Source of the DNA: Halomonas chromatireducens
GTDB lineage: Bacteria > Pseudomonadota > Gammaproteobacteria > Pseudomonadales > Halomonadaceae
Direction of reading: 5' to 3'
Length of the DNA: 64,000 bases
Assembly: GCF_001545155.1 (NCBI RefSeq)
Contig: NZ_CP014226.1
Span: forward strand, 805,186 to 869,185
The position numbers were made by a program, and so were the translations under genes. This document shows positions 7,621 through 19,271 of this stretch, one piece after another; the first letter of the stretch is position 1, and each line of letters begins with the position of its first letter. The notes beneath the pieces were generated by a model, which saw only the letters and a list, made by a program, of their open reading frames with translations, ran no database searches and had not been told where the DNA came from.

Positions 7621-9063
7621 ATGGCCCATCAATCGACATTGATTGCAGACAATATCGAGCAGTACCTACACGAGCACGAGAACAAGGACCTGCTGCGCTT
7701 CATCACCTGCGGCAGCGTCGACGACGGCAAGTCGACCCTGATCGGTCGGCTGTTGCATGACTCCAAGATGATCTTCGACGACCACCTGGCGGCGATCACC
7801 CGGGATTCGAAGAAGAGCGGTACCACCGGCGATGCCGTGGACCTGGCGCTGCTGGTGGACGGCCTGCAGTCCGAGCGGGAGCAGGGCATCACCATCGACG
7901 TGGCCTACCGCTTCTTCTCCACCGACAAGCGCAAGTTCATCATTGCCGATACCCCGGGCCACGAGCAGTACACCCGCAACATGGCCACCGGCGCCTCCAA
8001 CGCCAGCCTGGCGATCATCCTGATCGATGCCCGCTACGGGGTGCAGACCCAGACCCGTCGGCACAGTTTCATCGCCGACCTGCTGGGCATCAAGCACCTG
8101 CTGATTGCGGTCAACAAGATGGATCTGGTGGGCTTCGAGGAAGCACGATTCAACGAGATCGTCGCCGACTATCGTCGCTTCGCCGAGCAACTGTCGGCCA
8201 GCGACATCCGCTTCGTGCCGATCTCGGCGCTGGAAGGCGACAACGTGGTCAATCGCAGCGACCGCTCGCCCTGGTATGCCGTCGACGGCGAGCCCGGCCC
8301 GGCCCTGCTGGAGCTGCTGGAAACCGTTGAGGTGTCTCGGGATCGCAACGTGGTCGACCTGCGCTTTCCGGTGCAGTACGTCAACCGCCCGAACCTGGAT
8401 TTCCGCGGCTATGCCGGTACCCTCGAAGCGGGCGTGCTGCGCCCCGGGCTTGCGGTCAAGGTGCTGCCCTCGGGCAAGACCAGCCGCGTCGAGCGGGTCG
8501 TTACTTTCGACGGCGATCTGGAAGCCGCCTGGCCGGGCCAGGCGGTTACCGTCACCCTGGAAGACGAGCTCGATATCTCCCGTGGGGACTGGATTGTCGC
8601 CGAGGATGCCGATATCGCCCTGTCGAACAGTTTCGATGCCGATATCGTCTGGATGCACGAGCAGCCCCTGGCGCCGGGCCGTCAGGTGGATATCCGCCTG
8701 GCGGGACGCTCGGTCTCCGGCCAGGTGCGCACCATTCACCACAAGGTGGACGTCAACACCCTGGAGCGGCACGGCACCGATCAGCTCGAGCTCAATGCCA
8801 TCGCTCGCTGCCGCGTCGAGCTGACCGCCGAGGTGGCCCTGGATCCCTATGCGCAGAGCCCCGGTACCGGCAGCTTCATCGTCATCGACCGGCTGACCAA
8901 TGTCACCGTGGGGGCGGGGATGATTCGCTCCATTGTGCAAGATGATGCCAAGCAGGGCAGTGAGGTCGACTGGGCGGCCTTCGAGGCGGATCTCAACGCG
9001 CTGGTGCGCAAGCACTTCCCGCACTGGGAGGCGAAGGACGTGCGCAACCTGCTGACACGCTGA
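7621..9063 (+). CDS. cysN: Sulfate adenylyltransferase subunit CysN
   Basis: GTPase subunit of ATP sulfurylase, 480 residues. It couples GTP hydrolysis to APS synthesis by CysD. It has the G1 loop GSVDDGKST (31-39), DTPGHEQY, and NKMD, followed by EF-Tu-like beta-barrel domains. Length and end match the unfused CysN of E. coli, so there is no CysC (APS kinase) fusion, and cysC is not in the window. It lies 164 bases after cysD, an unusually wide gap for this pair. Confidence 0.92.
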   Translation: MAHQSTLIADNIEQYLHEHENKDLLRFITCGSVDDGKSTLIGRLLHDSKMIFDDHLAAITRDSKKSGTTGDAVDLALLVDGLQSEREQGITIDVAYRFFSTDKRKFIIADTPGHEQYTRNMATGASNASLAIILIDARYGVQTQTRRHSFIADLLGIKHLLIAVNKMDLVGFEEARFNEIVADYRRFAEQLSASDIRFVPISALEGDNVVNRSDRSPWYAVDGEPGPALLELLETVEVSRDRNVVDLRFPVQYVNRPNLDFRGYAGTLEAGVLRPGLAVKVLPSGKTSRVERVVTFDGDLEAAWPGQAVTVTLEDELDISRGDWIVAEDADIALSNSFDADIVWMHEQPLAPGRQVDIRLAGRSVSGQVRTIHHKVDVNTLERHGTDQLELNAIARCRVELTAEVALDPYAQSPGTGSFIVIDRLTNVTVGAGMIRSIVQDDAKQGSEVDWAAFEADLNALVRKHFPHWEAKDVRNLLTR

Positions 9064-9084
9064 TCGCGTCATCCTGCTGTCTTT

Positions 9085-9151
9085 GAGGCCCTGCTAATAC
9101 TGTCTTCGAAGCCTTGTTAATGCTATCTACGAAGCCCTGCTAATATAGCGG
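9085..9151 (+). repeat. 23-bp tandem repeat, three units
   Basis: Units start at 9085, 9108 and 9131 with the shared core GA(A/G)GCC(C/T)TG(C/T)TAAT. The period is exactly 23 bases and the copies are diverged. The third unit provides the left arm of the terminator that follows cysN. Confidence 0.7.
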
Positions 9152-9162
9152 GGCTTCGTTAT
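9129..9162 (+). terminator. Rho-independent terminator after cysN
   Basis: A perfect nine-base stem ACGAAGCCC (9129-9137) / GGGCTTCGT (9151-9159) is followed by TTATT. It ends the cysDN transcript. Confidence 0.75.
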
Positions 9163-9204
9163 TCGGCTGTCGAATCGCTTTTCCCTACCGCACCAGGAAC
9201 GCCT

Positions 9205-10575
<1,371 letters not shown>

Positions 10576-10587
10576 GGAAACACTGCA

Positions 10588-10623
10588 CAAATGCCTGCGC
10601 GAGCCAAATGCCTGCACGAGCCA
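10588..10623 (+). repeat. 18-bp direct repeat in the chrA downstream gap
   Basis: CAAATGCCTGC(G/A)CGAGCC-type units occur twice in tandem, at about 10588 and 10606. They lie in a 276-base gap (10576-10851) with no supported gene. The rest of the gap shows no clear promoter or terminator. A 69-codon open frame there has no recognisable product. Confidence 0.45.
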
Positions 10624-10851
10624 ATCGCTGCGTTGCATGGACATACCGTGCCAGGGGCGCCGTCCGGCTTGATCTTGGGACGTAATGCTTCACACTGGCC
10701 AGTACGCCTTCCGGTTTATGGGCAGGGGCCAGGCACGCAGTGCAGGCAGGGAAGGAAGGGGCTACACGGGCAGGACAAGGAGAGCCATCATGCAGGTTGA
10801 ACAGGCCGAGCCGAGACCATGGCGTGATGCTGTTGCCGGGGACTCCGCCTG

Positions 10852-11964
10852 ATGGCTGATCGCCCCCGGGCACCGCAACGGATCCGGCGCCTGCTACGCG
10901 CCATCGCCAGGCCGATGAAGAGCGACCGCGGCCGTGGCGGTCCCGTGGTGCATCCCTACCGTGGCTATGGCTCCACCCGCGAGGCATTCCTGATGGGGCG
11001 TGTCTTCCGCCAGACCAGGCTGGGGCGTGTGATTCCTCCCTATGGTGCCCTGCGGGATGTCGCCGATGTGGCGCGGCGCATCGTCAGGCGAGGGCTGCCC
11101 GATGTGGAAGTGCACGTCACCCTCGGTGGCAACGACATCACCGTGACTACGGATCATGACGGCTATTTCAACGCGAAGCTCGCCTTGCATGAACCGCTGC
11201 CGCTGGACATCTCCTGGCATCGCGCCGACCTTCACGTCGTGACCCATGACGGGGCGGAGCCCATCCACAGCTATACCGACGTCTATATTCCTCCGGAAGA
11301 CACCGACCTGTTGGTGATCAGCGATATTGACGATACGGTGATGTATACCGGCGTGGCTGACAAGCTGCGCATGCTCTACCGGCTGTTCGTCAAGCAGGCC
11401 CACCAGCGTACCGCCTTTCCCGGCGTGTCTGCCTTCTACCAGGCGCTCTATGTCGGCCAGAGTGAAGAGGCTCGCCGCCCGATCCTGTATGTCTCGCGGG
11501 GCCCATGGAGCATCTACGAAATGCTCGAGGAATTCTTCCAGATGAATGACATCCCGGTGGGGCCGATCCTGTTCCTGCGTGAGTGGGGGATCACCTGGCG
11601 AAGGCCCTGGCCGCGCCGCGCCGAAGAGCACAAGTATGCCTTGATAACCCGAATGCTGGATCTCTTTGACGACTTGCCCTGCGTACTGATTGGTGACAGC
11701 GGTCAGCATGATCCCGAAGTCTATACCCGGATCGTCAAGGAGCCCCCCGGCGGGGTGATGGCCATCTACATCCGCCGTGTCGATAGCCATGTTGACCGCG
11801 AGCGCGCCATCGACCGCCTGCGCCAGGAGATCGCCCATACCGACTGCGAACTTATACTTGCTGCCGATAGCACGGCGATGGCGGTACATGCCCATGACCG
11901 GGGCTTCATCTCAGAGAAGGGCTTGCAGGCGGTTCGCCGGGATTCCCGCGAAGAGACGAGTTGA
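10852..11964 (+). CDS. App1-like phosphatidate phosphatase (DUF2183)
   Basis: 370-residue protein. The C-terminal half is the DUF2183/App1 catalytic domain with the HAD-type nucleophile motif S-D-I-D-D-T-V and L-Y-V-S-R-G-P-W-S-I. A G-D-S-G-Q-H-D-P-E motif supplies the later acidic residues. The N-terminal half carries the beta-rich region usual in bacterial members (P-Y-x-G-Y-G). Yeast App1 dephosphorylates phosphatidate. The substrate of the bacterial proteins is less certain. No signal peptide is seen. It is monocistronic. Confidence 0.8.
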   Translation: MADRPRAPQRIRRLLRAIARPMKSDRGRGGPVVHPYRGYGSTREAFLMGRVFRQTRLGRVIPPYGALRDVADVARRIVRRGLPDVEVHVTLGGNDITVTTDHDGYFNAKLALHEPLPLDISWHRADLHVVTHDGAEPIHSYTDVYIPPEDTDLLVISDIDDTVMYTGVADKLRMLYRLFVKQAHQRTAFPGVSAFYQALYVGQSEEARRPILYVSRGPWSIYEMLEEFFQMNDIPVGPILFLREWGITWRRPWPRRAEEHKYALITRMLDLFDDLPCVLIGDSGQHDPEVYTRIVKEPPGGVMAIYIRRVDSHVDRERAIDRLRQEIAHTDCELILAADSTAMAVHAHDRGFISEKGLQAVRRDSREETS

Positions 11965-12067
11965 TGCTGATATTGCCTGTGCTTCCCTCTGCACCGTGAA
12001 ACCCGCTCTGGTAGGCTTGGTCTAATCCTGAACTGCCGTGATCTGCCCTGCCGGAGTGAGACCCCCG

Positions 12068-12742
12068 ATGATCGTCCTGCTGATCGCCATGCTGCTGGCC
12101 ATCTTCCTGCTTCCCAATGCCTGGGCCAAGTGGGTGTTGGCACGTCACTCCCGAGGCCGGGACGACTATCCCGGTACCGGCGCCGAGCTGGCCGAACACC
12201 TGCTGCGGCGGATGGGCGTCGAGGGAGTTCAGGTGGAGCTGACCGAGCAAGGCGATCATTACGACCCAGAAGCGCGGCGGGTACGGCTTTCACGTGATCA
12301 TTACGAAGGACGCTCCCTCACTGCCGTGACGGTGGCGGCCCATGAGGTGGGGCATGCGATCCAGCACCATCAGGGCTATGCGCCGCTGATCGCCCGAGCT
12401 CGCCTGGTGGGCGTGGCACAGAAGGCCGAGAAGATCGGCGCCCTGCTGATGATGGCAGCACCCTTCCTGTTCATCCTGACCCGACTTCCCGGTGGCCTGG
12501 CCATCGTCATAGCCATGGCGGTGATCAGCTTCGGTACGGCGGCTCTGGTTCACCTGGTGACCCTGCCGGTGGAATTCGATGCCAGTTTCCAGCGCGCCTT
12601 GCCCCTGCTCAAGGACTACGTCCCCCCCTACGACATGCCCGGCGCCCGCCATGTGCTGACCGCCTGTGCCTTCACCTACGTGGCGGCATCGCTGGCGAGT
12701 ATTCTGAACTTGGGGCGCTGGCTGGTGATACTGAGGCGTTGA
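12068..12742 (+). CDS. Membrane zinc metallopeptidase (YugP-like)
   Basis: 224-residue protein of the neutral zinc metallopeptidase family (YugP/DUF2268-like). An N-terminal transmembrane segment comes first, then a domain with the zincin motif H-E-V-G-H (A-A-H-E-V-G-H-A-I-Q-H) and two central hydrophobic helices. A last membrane helix is near the C-terminus. The third zinc ligand is likely an Asp/Glu after the helices (L-P-V-E-F-D-A-S). I use the ATG at 12068. A GTG at 12038 is also open but adds only ten unlikely residues. Its substrate is unknown. Confidence 0.78.
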   Translation: MIVLLIAMLLAIFLLPNAWAKWVLARHSRGRDDYPGTGAELAEHLLRRMGVEGVQVELTEQGDHYDPEARRVRLSRDHYEGRSLTAVTVAAHEVGHAIQHHQGYAPLIARARLVGVAQKAEKIGALLMMAAPFLFILTRLPGGLAIVIAMAVISFGTAALVHLVTLPVEFDASFQRALPLLKDYVPPYDMPGARHVLTACAFTYVAASLASILNLGRWLVILRR

Positions 12743-12784
12743 TGGGTCGCTGTGGCACTCGGCGACATGATCTGCGGCTAGTCC

Positions 12785-12978
12785 GGCGACAGGCCCCGGG
12801 GTGCCGGACCATCGCGAAGGCGCTGTGAACCCGTCCTTGGGCGCTACATTTGCCCTGCTACGCTATCGCATCCTGCTCCGCTTGCAGGACCGGGGCTGGC
12901 CATCCATGGCCAGCCCGTTCGGAGCGATGCTCCTCACCCATGGCAAATGACCTTCGCTACGACCTGTCCCCGGCGCCG
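12785..12978 (-). repeat. Palindromic interspersed repeat, copy 1, with nested insertion
   Basis: Same family as the copies at 19121, 21545 and 33497, but in the opposite orientation. The conserved CGCTGTGAACCC...GGGCGCTACATTTGCC arm ends near 12854, and the partner arm CATGGCAAATGACCT resumes at about 12938. Between them are about 83 extra bases that carry their own hairpin, GGCTGGCCATCCATGGCCAG (12894-12913), whose loop equals that of the host repeat. The whole gap 12743-12996 holds no gene. Confidence 0.75.
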
Positions 12979-12996
12979 CTCACCTAATCCAGTCAC

Positions 12997-13989
12997 CTAC
13001 CTCGGTCGGTTGGCCATGACCACCGCGCGGCGGGGAGCAGGGTAGCCCTCGCGGGTCCTTGACGGGTCCTCGGGGTCGAGGAAGTCGGCCAGCGACTGGA
13101 AGGTCATCCACTCGGTGGCGCGCTGCTCGTCGAGGGTGGTGACGGCTTCGTCGACGACCCGCACGTTAATGAGCCCGCAGCGTTCGAGCCAATGGCACAG
13201 CGCCTTGGAAGAGGGCAGGAAGTAGACGTTGGGCATGGCGGCGTAGCGCTCGCCGGGTAGCAGTACGGTGGTCTCGTCGCCTTCCACTACCAGCGTTTCC
13301 AGCACCAGCTCGCCGCCGGGGCGCAGTGTGTCCTTCAACTGCAACAGGTGCTCCAGCGGTGAGGGGCGGTGGTAGAGCACCCCCATGGAGAACACCGTAT
13401 CGAAGAAGCCGAGCCCTTCAGGTACCTCCTCGATGCCGACTGGCAGGAAGTGGGTGCGGCCCTTGTCGGCATCGCCGACGAAGTGCCTCAGCGCCTGGAA
13501 CTGGTAGTAGAAGCGTGGCGATGGGTCGATCACCAGCACGAAGGCGGCCCCCGCGCCGGCCATGCGCCAGGCGTGGTAGCCGCTGCCGCCGCCGACGTCG
13601 AGCACGCGCCGGCCGGCCAGCGTGGCCAGGTGCGGGGCGACCCGCTGCCACTTCCAGTCGGAGCGCCACTCGGTGTCGATAGGAATGCCGGCCAACGAAT
13701 AGGGCCCCTTGCGCCAGGGCATCAGCTTTCTGAGCAGGTTCTCGCACTGGCGGCGCTGTGAATCGGAGAGGGCGCAGTCGACCGTCACGGTATCGGCATC
13801 GAGGCGCACGTCGCGTGCCTCGGGCAGGGCGGGCAGCTTGGAGACAGCCTTCTCCCAGGCCGGCAGGTCGCCGTAGCGCTGGCGGTCGAGCCCCCGGGCC
13901 AGCTGCTCGGGCAGGCGGGCGAGCCCGGGGTCAAGGCCCTGGTCGACGAAGGCGTGATAGAGCGGCCGCTGTTCGACGGGAATCGCCAC
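12997..13989 (-). CDS. cmoB: tRNA U34 carboxymethyltransferase CmoB
   Basis: 330-residue enzyme that transfers a carboxymethyl group from carboxy-SAM to 5-hydroxyuridine 34, giving cmo5U in tRNAs that read NNN-U/A/G family boxes. It shows the CmoB marks L-M-P-W-R-K-G-P-Y, motif I V-L-D-V-G-G-G-S-G-Y-H, and F-S-M-G-V-L-Y-H. It follows cmoA directly with one base between stop and start. It completes the cmo5U pathway with cmoA and with cmoM at 0.7 kb. Confidence 0.93.
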   Translation of the reverse strand: MAIPVEQRPLYHAFVDQGLDPGLARLPEQLARGLDRQRYGDLPAWEKAVSKLPALPEARDVRLDADTVTVDCALSDSQRRQCENLLRKLMPWRKGPYSLAGIPIDTEWRSDWKWQRVAPHLATLAGRRVLDVGGGSGYHAWRMAGAGAAFVLVIDPSPRFYYQFQALRHFVGDADKGRTHFLPVGIEEVPEGLGFFDTVFSMGVLYHRPSPLEHLLQLKDTLRPGGELVLETLVVEGDETTVLLPGERYAAMPNVYFLPSSKALCHWLERCGLINVRVVDEAVTTLDEQRATEWMTFQSLADFLDPEDPSRTREGYPAPRRAVVMANRPR

Positions 13990-13990
13990 C

Positions 13991-14734
13991 TCAGGCCTCC
14001 TTGAATGCGATCAGGGAGGCGAAGTTGAGGTACTGGAACCAGGTCAGCGAACGCGAGAAGCCGGCCCGGGCGAGGCGGTCATGGTGGGCATCGAGGCTGT
14101 CCGGTACCAGCACGTTTTCCAGCGCGTTGCGCTTCTGGCTGATCTCCAGGTCGCTATAGCCGTTGGCGCGCTTGAAGTCGTGGTAGCGCTCCACGCGCCA
14201 GGCGTTGTCCTGCTCGTCCAGGTCGACCACCTTCTCGGAAAGCACCAGCACTCCGCCGGGCTCCAGTGCCTCATGGAGCCGGGCGATCACGGCGTCCCGG
14301 TCTTCGCGGGGAAGGAACTGCAGGGTGAAGTTGAGTACGATCATCCCCGAGGGCCGATAGTCTAGGGTGCGGATATCTCCCTCGGCGACCTCGATGGCAT
14401 GACCGGGGCATTCGGCCGCCAGGGTCTCGCGGGCCCGCGCCACCATGGCCGGTGAGAGATCCACCGCGGTGAGCCGGAAGGCATCGGGCGGCAGTTGGCC
14501 GGCCAGGGCCAGGCTCGCTGCGCCCAGCGAGCAGCCGAGATCATAGACATGGGCGCCGTGGCGCAGGTGGCGCTGGGCGATAAGCCCCAGCATCCCCAGG
14601 ATCTGGCCGTAGCCGGGCACCGAGCGGCGGATCATGTCGGGAAAGCAGGCGACGACCTGTTCATCGAAGGAGAAGCGTGCGACCCGGTCCAGGGGTGTGG
14701 AAAAGATCGCGTCACGGTAAGATGCATCACTCAT
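13991..14734 (-). CDS. cmoA: Carboxy-SAM synthase CmoA
   Basis: Makes carboxy-S-adenosylmethionine from SAM and prephenate for CmoB. From the ATG at 14734 the product is 247 residues, the same length as E. coli CmoA. It starts with the family-typical M-S-D...R-D-x-I-F-S, then [19 protein letters not shown], R-S-V-P-G-Y and Y-D-L-G-C-S-L-G-A. An upstream ATG at 14797 is open but adds 21 residues without family support. First gene of cmoA-cmoB. Confidence 0.93.
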   Translation of the reverse strand: MSDASYRDAIFSTPLDRVARFSFDEQVVACFPDMIRRSVPGYGQILGMLGLIAQRHLRHGAHVYDLGCSLGAASLALAGQLPPDAFRLTAVDLSPAMVARARETLAAECPGHAIEVAEGDIRTLDYRPSGMIVLNFTLQFLPREDRDAVIARLHEALEPGGVLVLSEKVVDLDEQDNAWRVERYHDFKRANGYSDLEISQKRNALENVLVPDSLDAHHDRLARAGFSRSLTWFQYLNFASLIAFKEA

Positions 14735-14825
14735 GGGGCATGCCGGAAAGTGCAGGTTGGCCACTATGTTACGCGTGTCGTAGGCTGGCTGCATCAATGG
14801 ACGACAATGAACACGGAGGATTCAG

Positions 14826-16517
<1,692 letters not shown>

Positions 16518-16580
16518 GGCGGAAGGTGAAACATTCGATGAGACGAAAGTGAAACTGGCAATGCATACAGGTATTTGGGT

Positions 16581-17225
16581 ATGCTGAGTGCGCCGAAGCG
16601 CAGGCCGAGTGCCAGCGGTGTACTCTACCTCCATGGTTTCAACAGCGGCGTTGGCTCACCCAAGGCGGCGCTGGTGCGCTTGGCCTGCAAGGCATTGGGG
16701 CTGCGCTGCGATACGCCCCAGCTGCCGCACCGGCCGGCGGCCGCCTATCGGCTTGCCGAGGCACGACTCGGCGAGTTGGGGCCGAATCCGCTGGTGGCCG
16801 GCAGCTCCATGGGTGGGTTCCTGGCCACCTGCCTGGCCGAGCGCCATGACCTGCCCGCCGTAGTGATCAACCCGGCGGTGCGGCCGGTGCGCCTGGTGAC
16901 GGGCTGGGTCGATGAGGTATTCGTCAACGCGCATACCGGCGAGCGTTTTGCCATCGGGTCGAGCCACCTCGAGGAACTGGCGAGCCTGACACCGCTGTCG
17001 GTCTCGCCCGAGCGCTATCTGCTGCTGCTGGGGACGGCCGACGAGAGCCTCGACCCGGCGGACGCCTTCGATCTCTACCGCGGTGCCCGGTCCATACTGC
17101 ACCCCGGTGGCGATCATGCCTTCGGCATGCTGGCAGAGTATCTTCCAGCGATTCTCGCCCACGGTGGCCACCGCCTGGAGCCCGGGCGCATTTCCGATCA
17201 GGATCTGGATATGGACGACGCATGA
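16581..17225 (+). CDS. yqiA: YqiA family esterase
   Basis: Alpha/beta-hydrolase of 214 residues with Y-L-H-G-F at the oxyanion region and the nucleophile elbow G-S-S-M-G-G. The likely acid is D in L-L-G-T-A-D-E, and the catalytic His is in P-G-G-D-H-A-F. YqiA of E. coli has esterase activity on short acyl esters. Its stop overlaps the parE start by four bases (ATGA), and the yqiA-parE pairing is the E. coli order. The ATG at 16581 is chosen over an upstream TTG. Confidence 0.86.
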   Translation: MLSAPKRRPSASGVLYLHGFNSGVGSPKAALVRLACKALGLRCDTPQLPHRPAAAYRLAEARLGELGPNPLVAGSSMGGFLATCLAERHDLPAVVINPAVRPVRLVTGWVDEVFVNAHTGERFAIGSSHLEELASLTPLSVSPERYLLLLGTADESLDPADAFDLYRGARSILHPGGDHAFGMLAEYLPAILAHGGHRLEPGRISDQDLDMDDA

Positions 17226-19102
17226 CACAGTACAGCGCCAGCTCAATCGAAGTACTCTCCGGCCTCGACCCGGTGCGCAAGCGCCCCGGCATGTATACCG
17301 ACACTACCCGCCCCAACCACCTGATCCAGGAAGTGATCGACAACAGCGTCGACGAGGCGCTGGAGGGGCATGCCCGGGAAGTGACCGTTCGGCTGCTGGA
17401 GGATGGCGGCATCGAGGTCAGCGACGATGGCCGCGGTATGCCCATCGACATGCATCCCGAACACGGCGTCACGGGGATCGAACTGATCCTGACCCGGCTC
17501 CATGCCGGCGGCAAGTTCTCTCAGTCCAGCTACCGTTTCTCCGGTGGCCTGCACGGGGTCGGGGTCTCGGTGGTCAATGCCCTGTCGCGCCGCCTTGAAG
17601 TCGAGGTGCTGCGCGACGGCAGCCGGCACGCCATGGCCTTCGAGCATGGCGAGAAGGTGTCTGAGCTGGCGGTGACAGGCAGCGTGGCCAAGCGGGTCAC
17701 GGGTACCATCGTGCGCTTCTGGCCCGACCTCACCTATTTCGACAGCCCCCGACTGGCCATGGGCCGGCTCCAGCACCTGCTGCGGGCCAAGGCAGTGCTC
17801 TGCCCGGGGCTGAAGGTCACCCTGGTCGAGGCCGACGGTGCCGAGAGCGTCTGGCAGTACGAGGATGGCCTGCGCGACTACCTGGCCCAGGCCACCGATG
17901 GCTACGAGGTGCTGCCGGCCTCGCCGCTGATCGGCCATTTCGCCGACGACGAGCAGGCGGTGGACTGGGCGATCCAGTGGCTGCCCGAGGGCGGCGAGCC
18001 ACTGATGGAAAGCTACGTCAACCTGATCCCCACGCCCCAGGGTGGCACCCACGTCAATGGCCTGCGTTCAGGGCTGCTCGATGCCCTGCGCGAGTTCTGC
18101 GAATACCGCAGCCTGCTGCCGCGGGGCGTCAAGCTCACCGCCGACGATCTCTGGGAGCGCGTCTCCTACGTGCTGTCGGTGAAGATGCTCGACCCCCAGT
18201 TCGCCGGCCAGACCAAGGAGCGCCTGTCGTCGCGCACCGTGGCGGCCTTCGTTGCCGGGGTGGTCAAGGATGCCTTCTCGCTGTGGCTCAACCACCACGT
18301 CGACCAGGCCGAGGCGCTGGCCGAGCTGGTGATCAACGCCGCCCAGCGGCGCCAGAAGAGCGCCAAGAAGGTGGCGCGCAAGAAGGTCACCTCGGGCCCG
18401 GCCCTGCCGGGCAAGCTGGCCGACTGCTCCGGGCAGGACCCGGCCCAGGGCGAGCTGTTCCTGGTGGAGGGGGACTCCGCCGGGGGCAGTGCCAAGCAGG
18501 CACGCAACCGCGAGACCCAGGCGATCCTGCCGCTGCGCGGCAAGATCCTCAATACCTGGGAGGTCGAGTCCCACGATATCTACGGCTCCCAGGAGGTCCA
18601 CGACATCGCAGTGGCGGTGGGGATGGACCCGGGCAGCGACGATCTCTCCAAGCTGCGCTACCACAAGATCTGCATTCTCGCCGATGCGGACTCCGACGGT
18701 CTGCATATCGCCACCCTGCTGTGTGCGCTCTTCGTGCGTCACTTCCCCACGCTGGTGGACGCCGGCCATGTCTACGTGGCCATGCCGCCGCTCTACCGCA
18801 TCGACCTGGGCAAGGAGGTTCACTATGCCCTGGACGAGAGCGAGAAGGCGGCGATCCTGCGGCGGTTGGAGGGCAAGCGCGGCACGGTGAACGTGCAGCG
18901 CTTCAAGGGGCTGGGCGAGATGAGCCCGCTGCAGCTGCGCGAGACCACCATGGCGGTGGAGACCCGGCGCCTGGTGCAGCTCACCCGCGAAGTCGGCGAC
19001 GGCACCATGGAGATGATGGACATGTTGCTGGCGAAGAAACGTGCCGGTGACCGCAAGAGCTGGCTCGAAGACTATGGCAACCTAGCGGACATAGAGGTCT
19101 AG
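17222..19102 (+). CDS. parE: DNA topoisomerase IV subunit B
   Basis: 626-residue ATPase subunit of topoisomerase IV, which decatenates daughter chromosomes. It has the GHKL ATP site (V-I-D-N-S-V-D-E-A, D-D-G-R-G-M-P, G-G-L-H-G-V-G-V-S) and the TOPRIM domain (V-E-G-D-S-A-G-G-S, D-A-D-S-D-G-L-H-I). The end, G-D-R-K-S-W-L-E, is family typical. It is coupled to yqiA. parC follows after a 169-base gap holding a palindromic repeat. Confidence 0.95.
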   Translation: MTQYSASSIEVLSGLDPVRKRPGMYTDTTRPNHLIQEVIDNSVDEALEGHAREVTVRLLEDGGIEVSDDGRGMPIDMHPEHGVTGIELILTRLHAGGKFSQSSYRFSGGLHGVGVSVVNALSRRLEVEVLRDGSRHAMAFEHGEKVSELAVTGSVAKRVTGTIVRFWPDLTYFDSPRLAMGRLQHLLRAKAVLCPGLKVTLVEADGAESVWQYEDGLRDYLAQATDGYEVLPASPLIGHFADDEQAVDWAIQWLPEGGEPLMESYVNLIPTPQGGTHVNGLRSGLLDALREFCEYRSLLPRGVKLTADDLWERVSYVLSVKMLDPQFAGQTKERLSSRTVAAFVAGVVKDAFSLWLNHHVDQAEALAELVINAAQRRQKSAKKVARKKVTSGPALPGKLADCSGQDPAQGELFLVEGDSAGGSAKQARNRETQAILPLRGKILNTWEVESHDIYGSQEVHDIAVAVGMDPGSDDLSKLRYHKICILADADSDGLHIATLLCALFVRHFPTLVDAGHVYVAMPPLYRIDLGKEVHYALDESEKAAILRRLEGKRGTVNVQRFKGLGEMSPLQLRETTMAVETRRLVQLTREVGDGTMEMMDMLLAKKRAGDRKSWLEDYGNLADIEV

Positions 19103-19120
19103 CACCAAGGGCGAGTGGCG

Positions 19121-19215
19121 CCGGGGACAGGCCGCAGCGGAGGTCATTTGCCATGGATGGCAAATGTAGCGCCCAGGGATGGGTTCACAGCGCCTCCGCG
19201 AAGGCCTGTCCCCGG
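19121..19215 (+). repeat. Palindromic interspersed repeat, copy 2 (parE-parC gap)
   Basis: Three nested inverted repeats. The outer arms are CCGGGGACAGGCC (19121-19133) / GGCCTGTCCCCGG (19203-19215). The next arms are GCGGAGG (19137-19143) / CCTCCGC (19193-19199). The inner hairpin is ATTTGCCATGGATGGCAAAT near 19146-19165. The part between hairpin and right arm (TGTAGCGCCCAGGGATGGGTTCACAGC) is conserved in all copies. Confidence 0.88.
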
Positions 19216-19271
19216 TAAAGCCACGGGTGTAGCAGACAACGATTCCTGAACCCTGACCACGGGCTTATCGT

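Noticed and set aside
7666..9072. 468-codon minus-strand frame across cysN
   Set aside because: Antisense shadow of an intact CysN with low-complexity Gln/His/Val content and no homology that I recognise.
10591..10800. 69-codon plus-strand frame after chrA
   Set aside because: It starts in the direct repeats and has an odd composition. It is more likely an intergenic repeat than a gene.
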